64,000 bases of DNA. It comes from CBFHMJ01 sp965656875 (GTDB lineage: Bacteria > Pseudomonadota > Gammaproteobacteria > Enterobacterales > Alteromonadaceae). The notes below the pieces were generated by a model that saw nothing but the letters and a program-made list of their open reading frames with translations, was not told the origin of the DNA and made no database searches. Each line of letters begins with the position of its first letter. Within the stretch, counting starts at the first letter, position 1. Below are positions 36,762 through 45,340 of the stretch, piece after piece. A program made the translations under genes and the position numbers. Location of the stretch: NCBI GenBank assembly GCA_965656875.1, contig CBFHMJ010000033.1, forward strand, positions 124,001 to 188,000. Reading direction: 5' to 3'.

Positions 36762-37139
36762 TCACTTTGTACAAAAGGGGAGAAGCTGTTCATTGTAGGT
36801 AATGGCGTAGTTAAGTCCTTTCTTCCACCATTTCCTGTGTTCTTTACTTCGCATTACATCGCCCATGCCTGGCATATAATCCACACCACATTTTTCGATG
36901 GCATGTTGCTTTATGTCTGGCGGTACGCCTGGCACCATCGGACCGCGCCCGGCAACGGCTTTCAACCGGTAATCCTTTCGCGATATAGCTTGCTTTACAT
37001 CAACATCAGGATTGGCTGTGTTCAACCAGGCCAGTGCTACTAATCCTTCAGGCACTGGCTCGATTGGTGTTTCCGATACCTTGCTGCCGCAGCTGCAAAG
37101 TATCGGTAGCGCTATCCACATCATGTGGCGTAGTTTCAT
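36762..37139 (-). CDS. Small lipoprotein of unknown function
   Basis: This 125-residue protein has a short signal ending in the lipobox-like LCSC-G. The mature part is basic at the C-terminus (KEHRKWWKKGLNY) with two more cysteines (EKCGVDY and LPFCTK), likely a disulfide. It lies downstream of the large metalloprotease gene on the same strand. Function not recognised. Confidence 0.65.
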   Translation of the reverse strand: MKLRHMMWIALPILCSCGSKVSETPIEPVPEGLVALAWLNTANPDVDVKQAISRKDYRLKAVAGRGPMVPGVPPDIKQHAIEKCGVDYMPGMGDVMRSKEHRKWWKKGLNYAITYNEQLLPFCTK

Positions 37140-37210
37140 AGCGAATTTTCCTGTTAAACCGTTTTAGCGTGTCGTTTATCCACTCTTGCTCATCCAGTAA
37201 TTCTGTTGGA

Positions 37211-40063
37211 TCAGCGCTTAGCGGCTAAACGGCGTAACAATACGAGTGGTAAAGCAAATACCAGGGCTGACAGAGGAATGCTACCACCGCCACTGGATGG
37301 CTTTTGTGTCACGGTAACAGACACGGAGCCGGTTGCTGTTCCACCGTTGCCATCTGAGATGGTATAGCTAAATGAGTCATTACCAGTAAAGCCACGACCC
37401 GGTGTGTAAGTGACGCCCGTCGCTGTGGTGGTTACTGTGCCGGTGCCTGAATAGCTGGTGCCGGTAATCGTCAGCGTATCACCGTCTATATCACTGTCAT
37501 TGCCTAACAGGTTAATGTTGGTTGCTGCGCTGTCTTCTACAACGGATGCTGTATCATTTCCGGCTGTCGGCGCGTCATTGACTGCATTAACTGTCAGGGT
37601 GATAGCCTGGGTGTTACTGTCCAGTTCACCATCATTAACCGTGACACTCAGGGCTAATTCACCGTTAAAGTTTTCTGCCGGTGTAATCGTTGTGCCGTCA
37701 AGGGTGTAGTTCTCGCCCTCGGTAATCGTGATGGTCATATCACCGCTGGCGTTATCTGGATCGGTGATGTTGAGTGTTTCGTCAGTGATCGTTAATGCGG
37801 TGTCTTCATCGGTGCTGAGAGCTTCCGGGCCGCTTAATACTGGCGCGTCATTAACCGGATTAACGGTCACACTCAGGTTGAACACATTACTGTTGTTAGT
37901 GCCATCGTTAACACGAGCCGGAACCGTTAATTCGCCGTTAAAGTTGGCCGATGGTGTAATCGTGTTGCCGCTAAGTGTGTAATTGCTGCCAGCTTCCAGT
38001 GTTAAGGTGAAATCACCAGGGAAGGTGCTGTCTGCATCGTCGACAGTAAGATTATCCAGCGTTATCGCTAATGAACTGTCTTCATCCAGAGAAAGCGATG
38101 TTTGACCGGTAATTTCAGGCGCGATAGTGCCATCGCCAATACCGTCGATTTTAAAGTTTCCGCCTGTGTTGACGGCAAAGAATACGTTGTCACTACACTG
38201 TATTTTAAGTCGGGCTGTTTCGGATTCCAGCGTTGGAATATCAATCGTTGCTGAACCGTCATTGGCGGTGCCTGCGATCAGGGTTGTGTCAAAGCTATTT
38301 CCGCCATCCGTTGAAAGCATGATGTCAACATTGGCACAGTTTACCGGCGCAAGGTTTGTACGTGCGACGTCCCATGTAACTTCTGGTGTATTACCATGTT
38401 CCCAGGTGTCAGCACTGGTCGGTGACGTAATCGCGAAAGGTCCGGCATCTCTGTCCACGAACACCTGCATGGCGTCATTCGTCACGTTACCCTGACCATC
38501 ACGTACTACCAGACGGAAGTTCAGAATACGATCGGTATTGGAGTAAGTTTCACCGATTGTAGTGGTGTTCGCTAATACGTCAGGCAGACGCGGGAAGTAA
38601 CGCACTGGTTCAGCGGTTGGTAGCCAGGCTCTGAATAATGGACGGTTGCCATTATCAACCATAGTTTCTCTACTGCTGGATGAAGTGCCTGTATCAAACT
38701 GTTCCCACGAGTAGCTCATCGTATCGTTGTCAGGATCGGTAGCGCTACCGGTCAGTACGAAAGGTGTATTACCTGGAATATTGTAATCAGCACCCGCATT
38801 AACGGTCGGTTGCTGGTTATTCAGCGAGGTTTCAACGGCACAGGAGCCAAACTGATCAAGATAGTTATTCATCTGATCAAGAGAGTGTGAATGGAAAAAC
38901 GCGTCTGAGTTACGTTGTAAATTCTGACCGCCACAAATTCCGGCATAAGCCATGATGGTAGAACCACTGCCAGGTTCAAAAGCACTGATTGGAGAACGGT
39001 TACCGCACGCGCCTTCTGTCCCATTAAAACTGTGTTCGGCACCAAACTGATGGCCAATTTCGTGGGCGACATAATCGATGACGAACGGGTCATTTGTCGG
39101 CGTCGGATCACCTGTTAAACCACCGGCTTTTAATTCGTCATGACAGACGACACCCAGGTAGGCGACACCGCCGCCTGCGGTATTGAATATGTGACCAACA
39201 TCAAAGTTGGCGATACCGATGTTGTCGTTGATTACCGTCAGATTGGTGTCCAAATCGTTGTCACTGTTGTCAAACGGGTCAGTTGCTGCGTCGGTGTATA
39301 CAACCGTATCATTCTTAGCGACCAGATTAAGCTGGACTGCCAGATCCCGGTTATACACTTCATTAATTCTGTTCAGTGCCGTGATAATGGCGGCCTGAGC
39401 TAACTCTTTTGTGCCGCCGTGGAATGCGGTGTATTCGGCGGCTGCAGAAATTGCGATACGGTAAGTTCGTAACGTGCCGTTAGCGGCTGCCTGGGTTGAA
39501 TTCTCAACATGTGATCGTGTAGACGGCAAAAAGCGTGATGCTAAGACGGATTCGCGCATCGCAGCATTGCGAGGTTGAGCGTCTTTTTTGTAGTAACTGA
39601 TGTATGTTTTATTATCACCACGGCTCACCGGATCGATATAGACCCGTTCTTTGTTGTAAAAAAACATGCCGTGGAAGCCGTGTGGCGTAATATCGAATCG
39701 GCCGTTATTTTCCGGGTTATTGAGTTGATAACCGGTAAAAGTTCGGATTGATGGGTATTTATCGGCAAGTGCTTTTTCGTAGACTGGTGAGTAGGTCAAT
39801 ACGAAGGTGGCATTTGTACCATCTGGCATCGGCAAATCGAGGGTATGAGTCGTTTTATCCTGTTGTAATAATCGTTTGCTGATTAAATCGATGTCAGTTT
39901 TGACTAATTGGTAATTACTGGCATTAACATTAGCGGCTTCAATTTGAGTAAGCGCAGGTTTTGATTGAACGTGTTGCCAAAGATTATCGTTTGCCAGTGC
40001 GGATGTGGTTGCCAGATAAAGCAGGCTAAGTGATGTGGTTTTAATCCAGTTTTTGTTTCTCAT
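37211..40063 (-). CDS. Secreted reprolysin-type metalloprotease with cadherin-like repeats and GlyGly-CTERM
   Basis: This 950-residue protein starts at 40063, directly after GAGGGGAAC; the frame extends 36 codons upstream without support. It has a signal peptide, a propeptide, and an M12B/metzincin catalytic domain with the zinc site HEIGHQFGAEH (His334, Glu335, His338, His344) and the Met-turn segment STIMAYAGIC. Then follow a PKD-like domain, a fibronectin/Ig-like part, and three cadherin/VCBS-type repeats joined by VNxVNDAP linkers. The tail SSGGGS, a hydrophobic helix and RRLAAKR is a GlyGly-CTERM signal. Type II secretion, rhombosortase cleavage and surface anchoring are expected from the family. 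Proteolysis of extracellular protein is the likely role. Confidence 0.93.
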   Translation of the reverse strand: MRNKNWIKTTSLSLLYLATTSALANDNLWQHVQSKPALTQIEAANVNASNYQLVKTDIDLISKRLLQQDKTTHTLDLPMPDGTNATFVLTYSPVYEKALADKYPSIRTFTGYQLNNPENNGRFDITPHGFHGMFFYNKERVYIDPVSRGDNKTYISYYKKDAQPRNAAMRESVLASRFLPSTRSHVENSTQAAANGTLRTYRIAISAAAEYTAFHGGTKELAQAAIITALNRINEVYNRDLAVQLNLVAKNDTVVYTDAATDPFDNSDNDLDTNLTVINDNIGIANFDVGHIFNTAGGGVAYLGVVCHDELKAGGLTGDPTPTNDPFVIDYVAHEIGHQFGAEHSFNGTEGACGNRSPISAFEPGSGSTIMAYAGICGGQNLQRNSDAFFHSHSLDQMNNYLDQFGSCAVETSLNNQQPTVNAGADYNIPGNTPFVLTGSATDPDNDTMSYSWEQFDTGTSSSSRETMVDNGNRPLFRAWLPTAEPVRYFPRLPDVLANTTTIGETYSNTDRILNFRLVVRDGQGNVTNDAMQVFVDRDAGPFAITSPTSADTWEHGNTPEVTWDVARTNLAPVNCANVDIMLSTDGGNSFDTTLIAGTANDGSATIDIPTLESETARLKIQCSDNVFFAVNTGGNFKIDGIGDGTIAPEITGQTSLSLDEDSSLAITLDNLTVDDADSTFPGDFTLTLEAGSNYTLSGNTITPSANFNGELTVPARVNDGTNNSNVFNLSVTVNPVNDAPVLSGPEALSTDEDTALTITDETLNITDPDNASGDMTITITEGENYTLDGTTITPAENFNGELALSVTVNDGELDSNTQAITLTVNAVNDAPTAGNDTASVVEDSAATNINLLGNDSDIDGDTLTITGTSYSGTGTVTTTATGVTYTPGRGFTGNDSFSYTISDGNGGTATGSVSVTVTQKPSSGGGSIPLSALVFALPLVLLRRLAAKR

Positions 40064-40473
40064 GTTCCCCTCGTTTGTTCTGCTGTGCAGACATAACTCC
40101 CGACATTGCTGACAATATTTTATTTTCAGTGACACGGTGAGTTTCTCGCTCACTGCACCGTGATTTGTCATTTATTTTATTGTCGGGACGTAGCAGTCTG
40201 TTTGTTCGTTGTTACTGTTGTTTTCTGTTGTAGTCGTAAAACCCTATCAGGTTTGAAAAAAGACTTACGTAGTTACAATGTAGGTCATTTGTATCGGATT
40301 GTATCAATGAGTTTATTAATTAGGTTTCAAATGACTAAAAGTTACTCCCGCCATCATGAAAACATCTAAATATTTGATTTTAGCGCGATAACGATAGCTG
40401 AAAATTCATCACTAATAAATTATAGACCTCCGTTGACGATCAGGTTTGTTGTTACTTAAACTGTTTGCTTTCA
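40064..40473. other. Intergenic region with inverted repeat
   Basis: This 410-bp gap separates the divergent metalloprotease and PH-domain membrane protein genes. It holds an inverted repeat CACGGTG / CACCGTG at 40134-40163 that might bind a regulator of the protease. No ORF of note. Confidence 0.4.
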
Positions 40474-41535
40474 ATGAGTAATCAGGTTTCTACCGTGAAT
40501 GTCTTGTCATCTGTAACGTTACGCTCATACCTTCCTCTGTTATGTCTGATCACGATTTGTAGTAGCTGGACTGTTTACTATTCAATGGATTCTGTCGTCA
40601 ATGATTATGGCCGGGCTAAGCAGGAATGGCTGTTTATGCTTGACGCATTAATCGTCTTGCCGTTGGTGTGCTGGTGGGCAATAAAGGACAAAAAGGAGGC
40701 GGCGGTTAAGGCGCTGGCTTATACCTGCCTCGCGGTGTTAGTCGGTAGCTATATTATTCCTGATACTGAAAAAGTCATTTGGCCTTATCTGGAGTCTTCA
40801 CGTTATCTGGTTCTGGCTGGTTTTGTTGTGATGGAAATTTTGACTGTTGCCACGGTCATTATTGCGATTCGGGCCGGTTTAAAACGGGGAGACGATGTTG
40901 ACGAAGCGATCAGACAACCGGTTGAGCGTTTATTTGGAACCGGTGTGCTTGCGCAAGTCATGCAGTTGGAAGCGAGAGTCTGGACCTGGTTATTGTTTGG
41001 ACATCGTTTAACATCGGCTGAAAATCAGGACAAACATCGTATACAGACATTCAGCGTTCACAATAAAGATGGCGCACAAAGTAATGCGCTCGGTTTTATC
41101 TTATTGATTGCATTTGAAATTCCTATCGTACATCTACTTTTGCATTTCATCTGGTCTCCTCTGGCCGCTAATATCATTTCTGGTCTGACCGTATTTAGTC
41201 TGGTGTTTTTTATTGCGGAATACCGAGCAATGGCTGCGCGAAGCGTTACGATTGAAAAGAATGATGTCGTGATTCGATATGGCGTATTCAACCCGTATCG
41301 AGTGCCGTTGGCGGCCATACAAACGGTATCGCCTTCAACCGGATTTATTCGTCGAGCAAAGCATATCAAGCGATTTAACTTTGCAGGTGATCCAAATATT
41401 GTGATCACACTTAATACCAGAGTTACCGGAACAGACTGTCATACACTCTATCTGGGCCTGGACAATCCTGGCTTGTTTATCGAGCAATTGAATGGTTATT
41501 GCAAGGGTGAGGCGGTCAATAATTACCCTGTTTAA
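40474..41535 (+). CDS. Polytopic membrane protein with a C-terminal PH-like domain
   Basis: The 353-residue protein has about six predicted membrane helices (near residues 15-35, 55-70, 80-98, 110-130, 200-220 and 225-245) and a C-terminal beta-rich segment (SVTIEKNDVVIRYGVFNPYRVPLA) resembling bacterial PH domains, which bind membranes or peptides. No enzyme motif. I start at ATG 40474; a TTG three codons earlier is possible. The same strand carries another polytopic protein 380 bp downstream. Function unknown. Confidence 0.65.
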   Translation: MSNQVSTVNVLSSVTLRSYLPLLCLITICSSWTVYYSMDSVVNDYGRAKQEWLFMLDALIVLPLVCWWAIKDKKEAAVKALAYTCLAVLVGSYIIPDTEKVIWPYLESSRYLVLAGFVVMEILTVATVIIAIRAGLKRGDDVDEAIRQPVERLFGTGVLAQVMQLEARVWTWLLFGHRLTSAENQDKHRIQTFSVHNKDGAQSNALGFILLIAFEIPIVHLLLHFIWSPLAANIISGLTVFSLVFFIAEYRAMAARSVTIEKNDVVIRYGVFNPYRVPLAAIQTVSPSTGFIRRAKHIKRFNFAGDPNIVITLNTRVTGTDCHTLYLGLDNPGLFIEQLNGYCKGEAVNNYPV

Positions 41536-41914
41536 TGCGTAAACGCATACGCTAAAGGTACGGATTATTCTTCTTCAGGTAAATCGCCGTTCAGCTACCG
41601 TTAATTATCATCTGTTACATTGACTCAGCTTTAAAATTAACTTCTAATTAGCTGTCCCAATGGGATGAAAATAACAATAATCTGCAACAATTACAGAGAT
41701 TTCCTCTGTGTTTGGACAGGTCAACGGTTAGCTATAACACATTTTTTAATCAGGGTGATTTTAGTTATGGCAATCCTGACGGTTTAACCCAGAGGATTGA
41801 ACCAGGTGTGGTTGGTTAATAAATGTCATTTGTTAACTTTCCGGGTGATGTGGGTCGCTTATCATTGATTGATACACATGGGTCGTCGCAAGGAAATCAA
41901 AGGAATCTGAAGGT
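41536..41914. other. Intergenic region, nothing recognised
   Basis: This 379-bp AT-rich gap carries the promoter of the 641-residue membrane protein. A short palindrome TCCCAATGGGA lies near 41655-41665. I see no ORF or RNA in it. Confidence 0.4.
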
Positions 41915-43840
41915 ATGGCATTTGATCACGGATCACATTCGTTAGGTATAAAAAATCCATTCAAACTGTATGGCTTCATGCGAAGCGTAACAGGTCTTTT
42001 ATTAACCCTGCTGGCTGCAAACTTCATTTGGCAATCACTTCAGTTGCTTAAAGAAGATGGCATCAGTGGCGGAATTATTCTCTTTTTCAGCCTGGTGTTA
42101 CTGGCTGGTGGTATCAGTACACTTGGATCGGGTATTTTTCAGTTACTTCGTTTCTTTGTTGGTCGTTCTGTGCCTGTTTCACTGGCGACAAACTTTAGTG
42201 AAACAGAACGTCATTCTGCGTCGGAAGAAAAACATCTGACAGCCTATGATGAACAAACGCTAAAAAGCATGTTGATGGGGCGTAAGAATGTCACGTTTGA
42301 AGAGCCTGCTGGCTGGACTTCACGGTTGGTGCATACCATTTTCCCTCGTTTACTATTCCTACCGGTACCTATTCGTAATCTGGTACAGCGCCTGGCGTCG
42401 GCAATTCTGACGTCGTTAACACTGGCTGTCGCCTTTATGGTGTCCTGGGTCGTGGTTTCATCTGGTGTGGTTGGCGATGCCGGTAGTTTAGTGCTATCTG
42501 CATTCTCAGTGTTATTGGTGAGTTATCTGGCGTTGACCTGGTTTAAGTTACAGCGTCCTTTAAACCGAAAAGCCGAGCGCTCTGTAGAGAGCCTGGGCAG
42601 CGGTAAATTTATCTTCTTAATCGCCACAGCTATTATTGTGCCGATTGGTTTGGGTATTGCTATTAACACGGCTGCATCGTCAGGCGCGAATATCGATAGA
42701 ATACTGGCGCAGGTTTATGGCCTGGTGAACGACGATTTTGTTGGTTTTTCTGCCTGGCCGCTATTGGGCATTCTGGTGGCGTGTTGTGTCGCTATTTGTG
42801 TGCCAGTCATCACTATGATCACACAGCGTACCAATCAGGTTGATGCTCGTACTGAAGTGAGCGAGTATCGCGATCACTGGCAAGAAACTATCCATCCTAA
42901 AGAGTTATTTATTAATTTGGATAACATGATTCTGGCGAATCGCCGTTACAAAGAAATGCCGAATCGTGTGTACAGCGAGTTTAATCCTGAAATTCATCAG
43001 CAAGGCGAAAAGGGTTCATTTGCTGGCGAATTGCTGATTGAAACTCAGCCTGCGTTTAAACCGAATGATCAGTCGTCCGGCTTTAAAACCACTAAATTAA
43101 TGGCCTTGTTACTCAGTCAGCTGTTTATTTTGGGCGCTGGTGGTCTGTTTATTTATCTGGCTTACACCATTATCGACAGTGTGGAAGCGATCCGTGCGAT
43201 GGCTGAACAGGCGAGCAATGGTGGTTTAAGTCAACGGAATGTTGCAACCTGGTTCACACCGGTAGCTAATGGCATTGTAACGACACTAACTGGCTTCTTT
43301 ATCTGGCGCATGCTGAAAAGTTTTGGTTTGTCGCTGGAGCAGTTTACGAAATGGATGTACGCCGAGTTACGTTTCGAATCGCTATTGATGTTCTTTAAAT
43401 GTGAAGGAACATACATTGAGTCTAAACTGGCGACGGGTATGTCTATTCATGATTCAACCCGTTCAGAAAACCTGGTGGTAAAAACCAACTTCACACCGTG
43501 GGTTATCACATCGAGAGTTGTTACCAATACGTTTGCTCAGGAAGGCGCGCAAAATATCGAACATGAACGTCATGTTATGACGATGAGCGGTAACAAGGAA
43601 GAAATGGATACGATCATCGGTGAGATGAGAGAATTCCTGGATAGCCGTGAATCATTGGCTAAAGTCAGCAGTGAAAAAGACCTGGCAGGTATCAGCACGA
43701 TTCATGCGATTAATCAGCAAACTCGTGCAGCTACAGAGCAGCAGTCGTCACAACAGGCGGCACAAGCAGCGGTCACTCAGGTTTCTGACGAAGAAGTCGG
43801 CGGATTTATTCGCAACAACGGTCATCCTGAAGATCAGTAA
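41915..43840 (+). CDS. Large polytopic membrane protein, unknown family
   Basis: This 641-residue protein has roughly eight hydrophobic segments in pairs: 20-40, 52-75, 160-185, 190-210, 230-250, 280-300, 395-420 and 445-465. A soluble cytoplasmic loop lies at 80-140 and a larger one at 310-385. After the last helix comes a ~170-residue soluble tail ending in a Gln/Ala-rich coiled-coil-like stretch (EQQSSQQAAQAAV). No transport, kinase or transferase motif is visible. It is monocistronic with its own terminator. I cannot assign a function. Confidence 0.7.
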   Translation: MAFDHGSHSLGIKNPFKLYGFMRSVTGLLLTLLAANFIWQSLQLLKEDGISGGIILFFSLVLLAGGISTLGSGIFQLLRFFVGRSVPVSLATNFSETERHSASEEKHLTAYDEQTLKSMLMGRKNVTFEEPAGWTSRLVHTIFPRLLFLPVPIRNLVQRLASAILTSLTLAVAFMVSWVVVSSGVVGDAGSLVLSAFSVLLVSYLALTWFKLQRPLNRKAERSVESLGSGKFIFLIATAIIVPIGLGIAINTAASSGANIDRILAQVYGLVNDDFVGFSAWPLLGILVACCVAICVPVITMITQRTNQVDARTEVSEYRDHWQETIHPKELFINLDNMILANRRYKEMPNRVYSEFNPEIHQQGEKGSFAGELLIETQPAFKPNDQSSGFKTTKLMALLLSQLFILGAGGLFIYLAYTIIDSVEAIRAMAEQASNGGLSQRNVATWFTPVANGIVTTLTGFFIWRMLKSFGLSLEQFTKWMYAELRFESLLMFFKCEGTYIESKLATGMSIHDSTRSENLVVKTNFTPWVITSRVVTNTFAQEGAQNIEHERHVMTMSGNKEEMDTIIGEMREFLDSRESLAKVSSEKDLAGISTIHAINQQTRAATEQQSSQQAAQAAVTQVSDEEVGGFIRNNGHPEDQ

Positions 43841-43868
43841 ACGGTATTGTAACGTCGGCATTAAAACG

Positions 43869-43896
43869 CGAAAACACCCGATTAAGGGTGTTTTCG
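43869..43896 (+). terminator. Rho-independent terminator
   Basis: A perfect 11-bp stem (CGAAAACACCC / GGGTGTTTTCG, loop 6) lies between convergent genes. The T-rich arm serves the plus-strand membrane-protein gene, and the minus-strand arm also has T. Confidence 0.85.
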
Positions 43897-43926
43897 TTAT
43901 CAATGATCAATACAGCGACTCAATAC

Positions 43927-45108
43927 CTATTGTTTAAGTGTGACACGTTTTTTTCCTGTCACTGTTGCCGTAATTCGGCGATTCATTTTATGTGCCTGCC
44001 AACTGTCGGACGTATCCAGCAGCCGGGTCTCACCATATCCTCTGGCATCAAGTCTGGATGCTGAAATGCCATACTGTTTAATGAGTAGTGCCTTCACTGC
44101 ATCAGCTCGCTGTTGTGAGAGTTGCATGTTATAAGCGGCATCTCCCGGTGCTGAGGTATGACCCTCAATAACGGCGTTGGCCTCTGGATGTCGTTTCATG
44201 AAATTGGCAAAAGCGACAATATCCGGATGCTCTGGATTTTCAACGACGGCAGAGTTATTGGCAAACTGAACCGCGAGAGAAATCGATTCTTCTATCTCTT
44301 TGCTCATTGAGCAACCGTCTTTGTCCACTTTATCACCGGCTGGTGTCGCCGGGCATTGGTCTTTGTGATCAGGAATTCCATCATTATCGCTGTCAAGGCT
44401 ACATCCCTGACTATTTACGCTGGCACCTGGCGGAGAGTCCGGGCATTGATCCTTATGGTTAGGTACACCATCATTATCACTATCCAGCGGGCAACCCCGG
44501 CTATCAACAGAAACACCGCCTGGCGTTCCCGGGCATGAATCGTTACTGTCGATCACACCATCATTATCACTATCGGCTGCTTTAAAACGGTTATTGGTAT
44601 CTGGTAAATACCAGGCCAGACCAATCTTGGCACTAAAGTCTTTATCACTCTGACCAAAGTCGTGATAGGCCGCGATTTCAGTGATTAGTTTTAGCTGTTC
44701 GGTTAAATCCCAGTGACGCCCAACACCAATATTGGCCATTCCGTAGCGGGTATCGAGAAATTCCTGTTTCAGACCACCGAAGAAGTAAGTTTTGTGCTCC
44801 CAGGGAAAATACATAGCATCAATACCGACACGATAGCCATCGATGGATTCATTGCCTGAGAACTCATCCAGATTCATTTTTGCGACTTCGAAACGAAATG
44901 CCCAGTCGGGGTCAAAGAATTTGCCTAATTCCAGACCAAAACCCAGGCCGCTATCGTCTTTAGCGGCGGGATCAAATTTATCTTCGTCAGCGTTGTAGTA
45001 TTCTAAAAATCCACCCAACCAGCCTTTAGGAATGGGTTCATCATCCGCGAAGGCGGAATGACAGCTTATTGTTGAAGCAAGTGCCAGTGCAAAGCATATT
45101 TTTTTCAT
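43927..45108 (-). CDS. OprF-like OmpA-family outer-membrane protein with TSP3 repeats
   Basis: This 393-residue protein has a signal peptide, an N-terminal eight-stranded beta barrel (about 25-175), three thrombospondin type-3 Ca-binding repeats (SDNDGVIDSNDSCP, SDNDGVPNHKDQCP, SDNDGIPDHKDQCP) and a C-terminal OmpA domain (about 275-385) with the peptidoglycan-binding core VIEGHTSAPGDAAYN, LSQQRADAVK and NRRITATV. It tethers the outer membrane to peptidoglycan and may form a porin. The organisation is that of OprF-type proteins. Confidence 0.94.
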   Translation of the reverse strand: MKKICFALALASTISCHSAFADDEPIPKGWLGGFLEYYNADEDKFDPAAKDDSGLGFGLELGKFFDPDWAFRFEVAKMNLDEFSGNESIDGYRVGIDAMYFPWEHKTYFFGGLKQEFLDTRYGMANIGVGRHWDLTEQLKLITEIAAYHDFGQSDKDFSAKIGLAWYLPDTNNRFKAADSDNDGVIDSNDSCPGTPGGVSVDSRGCPLDSDNDGVPNHKDQCPDSPPGASVNSQGCSLDSDNDGIPDHKDQCPATPAGDKVDKDGCSMSKEIEESISLAVQFANNSAVVENPEHPDIVAFANFMKRHPEANAVIEGHTSAPGDAAYNMQLSQQRADAVKALLIKQYGISASRLDARGYGETRLLDTSDSWQAHKMNRRITATVTGKKRVTLKQ

Positions 45109-45277
45109 CGGGTATCCTGCCTTTTGTAATTAATGGCATAGCAATTGTGAACAGTTATCAATGAAATAATAGTTGGGTTTTAACAAGTTGCATGGAAAGT
45201 TTAGCGCTCACTTGTATAGCAGGGTAACTTAATGACTCGATAGTAAGGTGTAGTTGATTTGCTGGTGAAAGGTGAAA

Positions 45278-45304
45278 TAAAAGGGCGAGAAGAATACTCG
45301 CCCT
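45278..45304 (-). terminator. Rho-independent terminator
   Basis: The 8-bp stem AGGGCGAG / CTCGCCCT (loop 7) followed by a T-rich tail on the minus strand ends the subtilase gene. Confidence 0.88.
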
Positions 45305-45340
45305 CTGAATGTGACTCTTAGTTATAACGACAGAAACAGA

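Noticed and set aside
37458..37982. Two antisense ORFs of similar sequence within the metalloprotease gene
   Set aside because: They mirror the cadherin-like repeats on the other strand and have no start signals.
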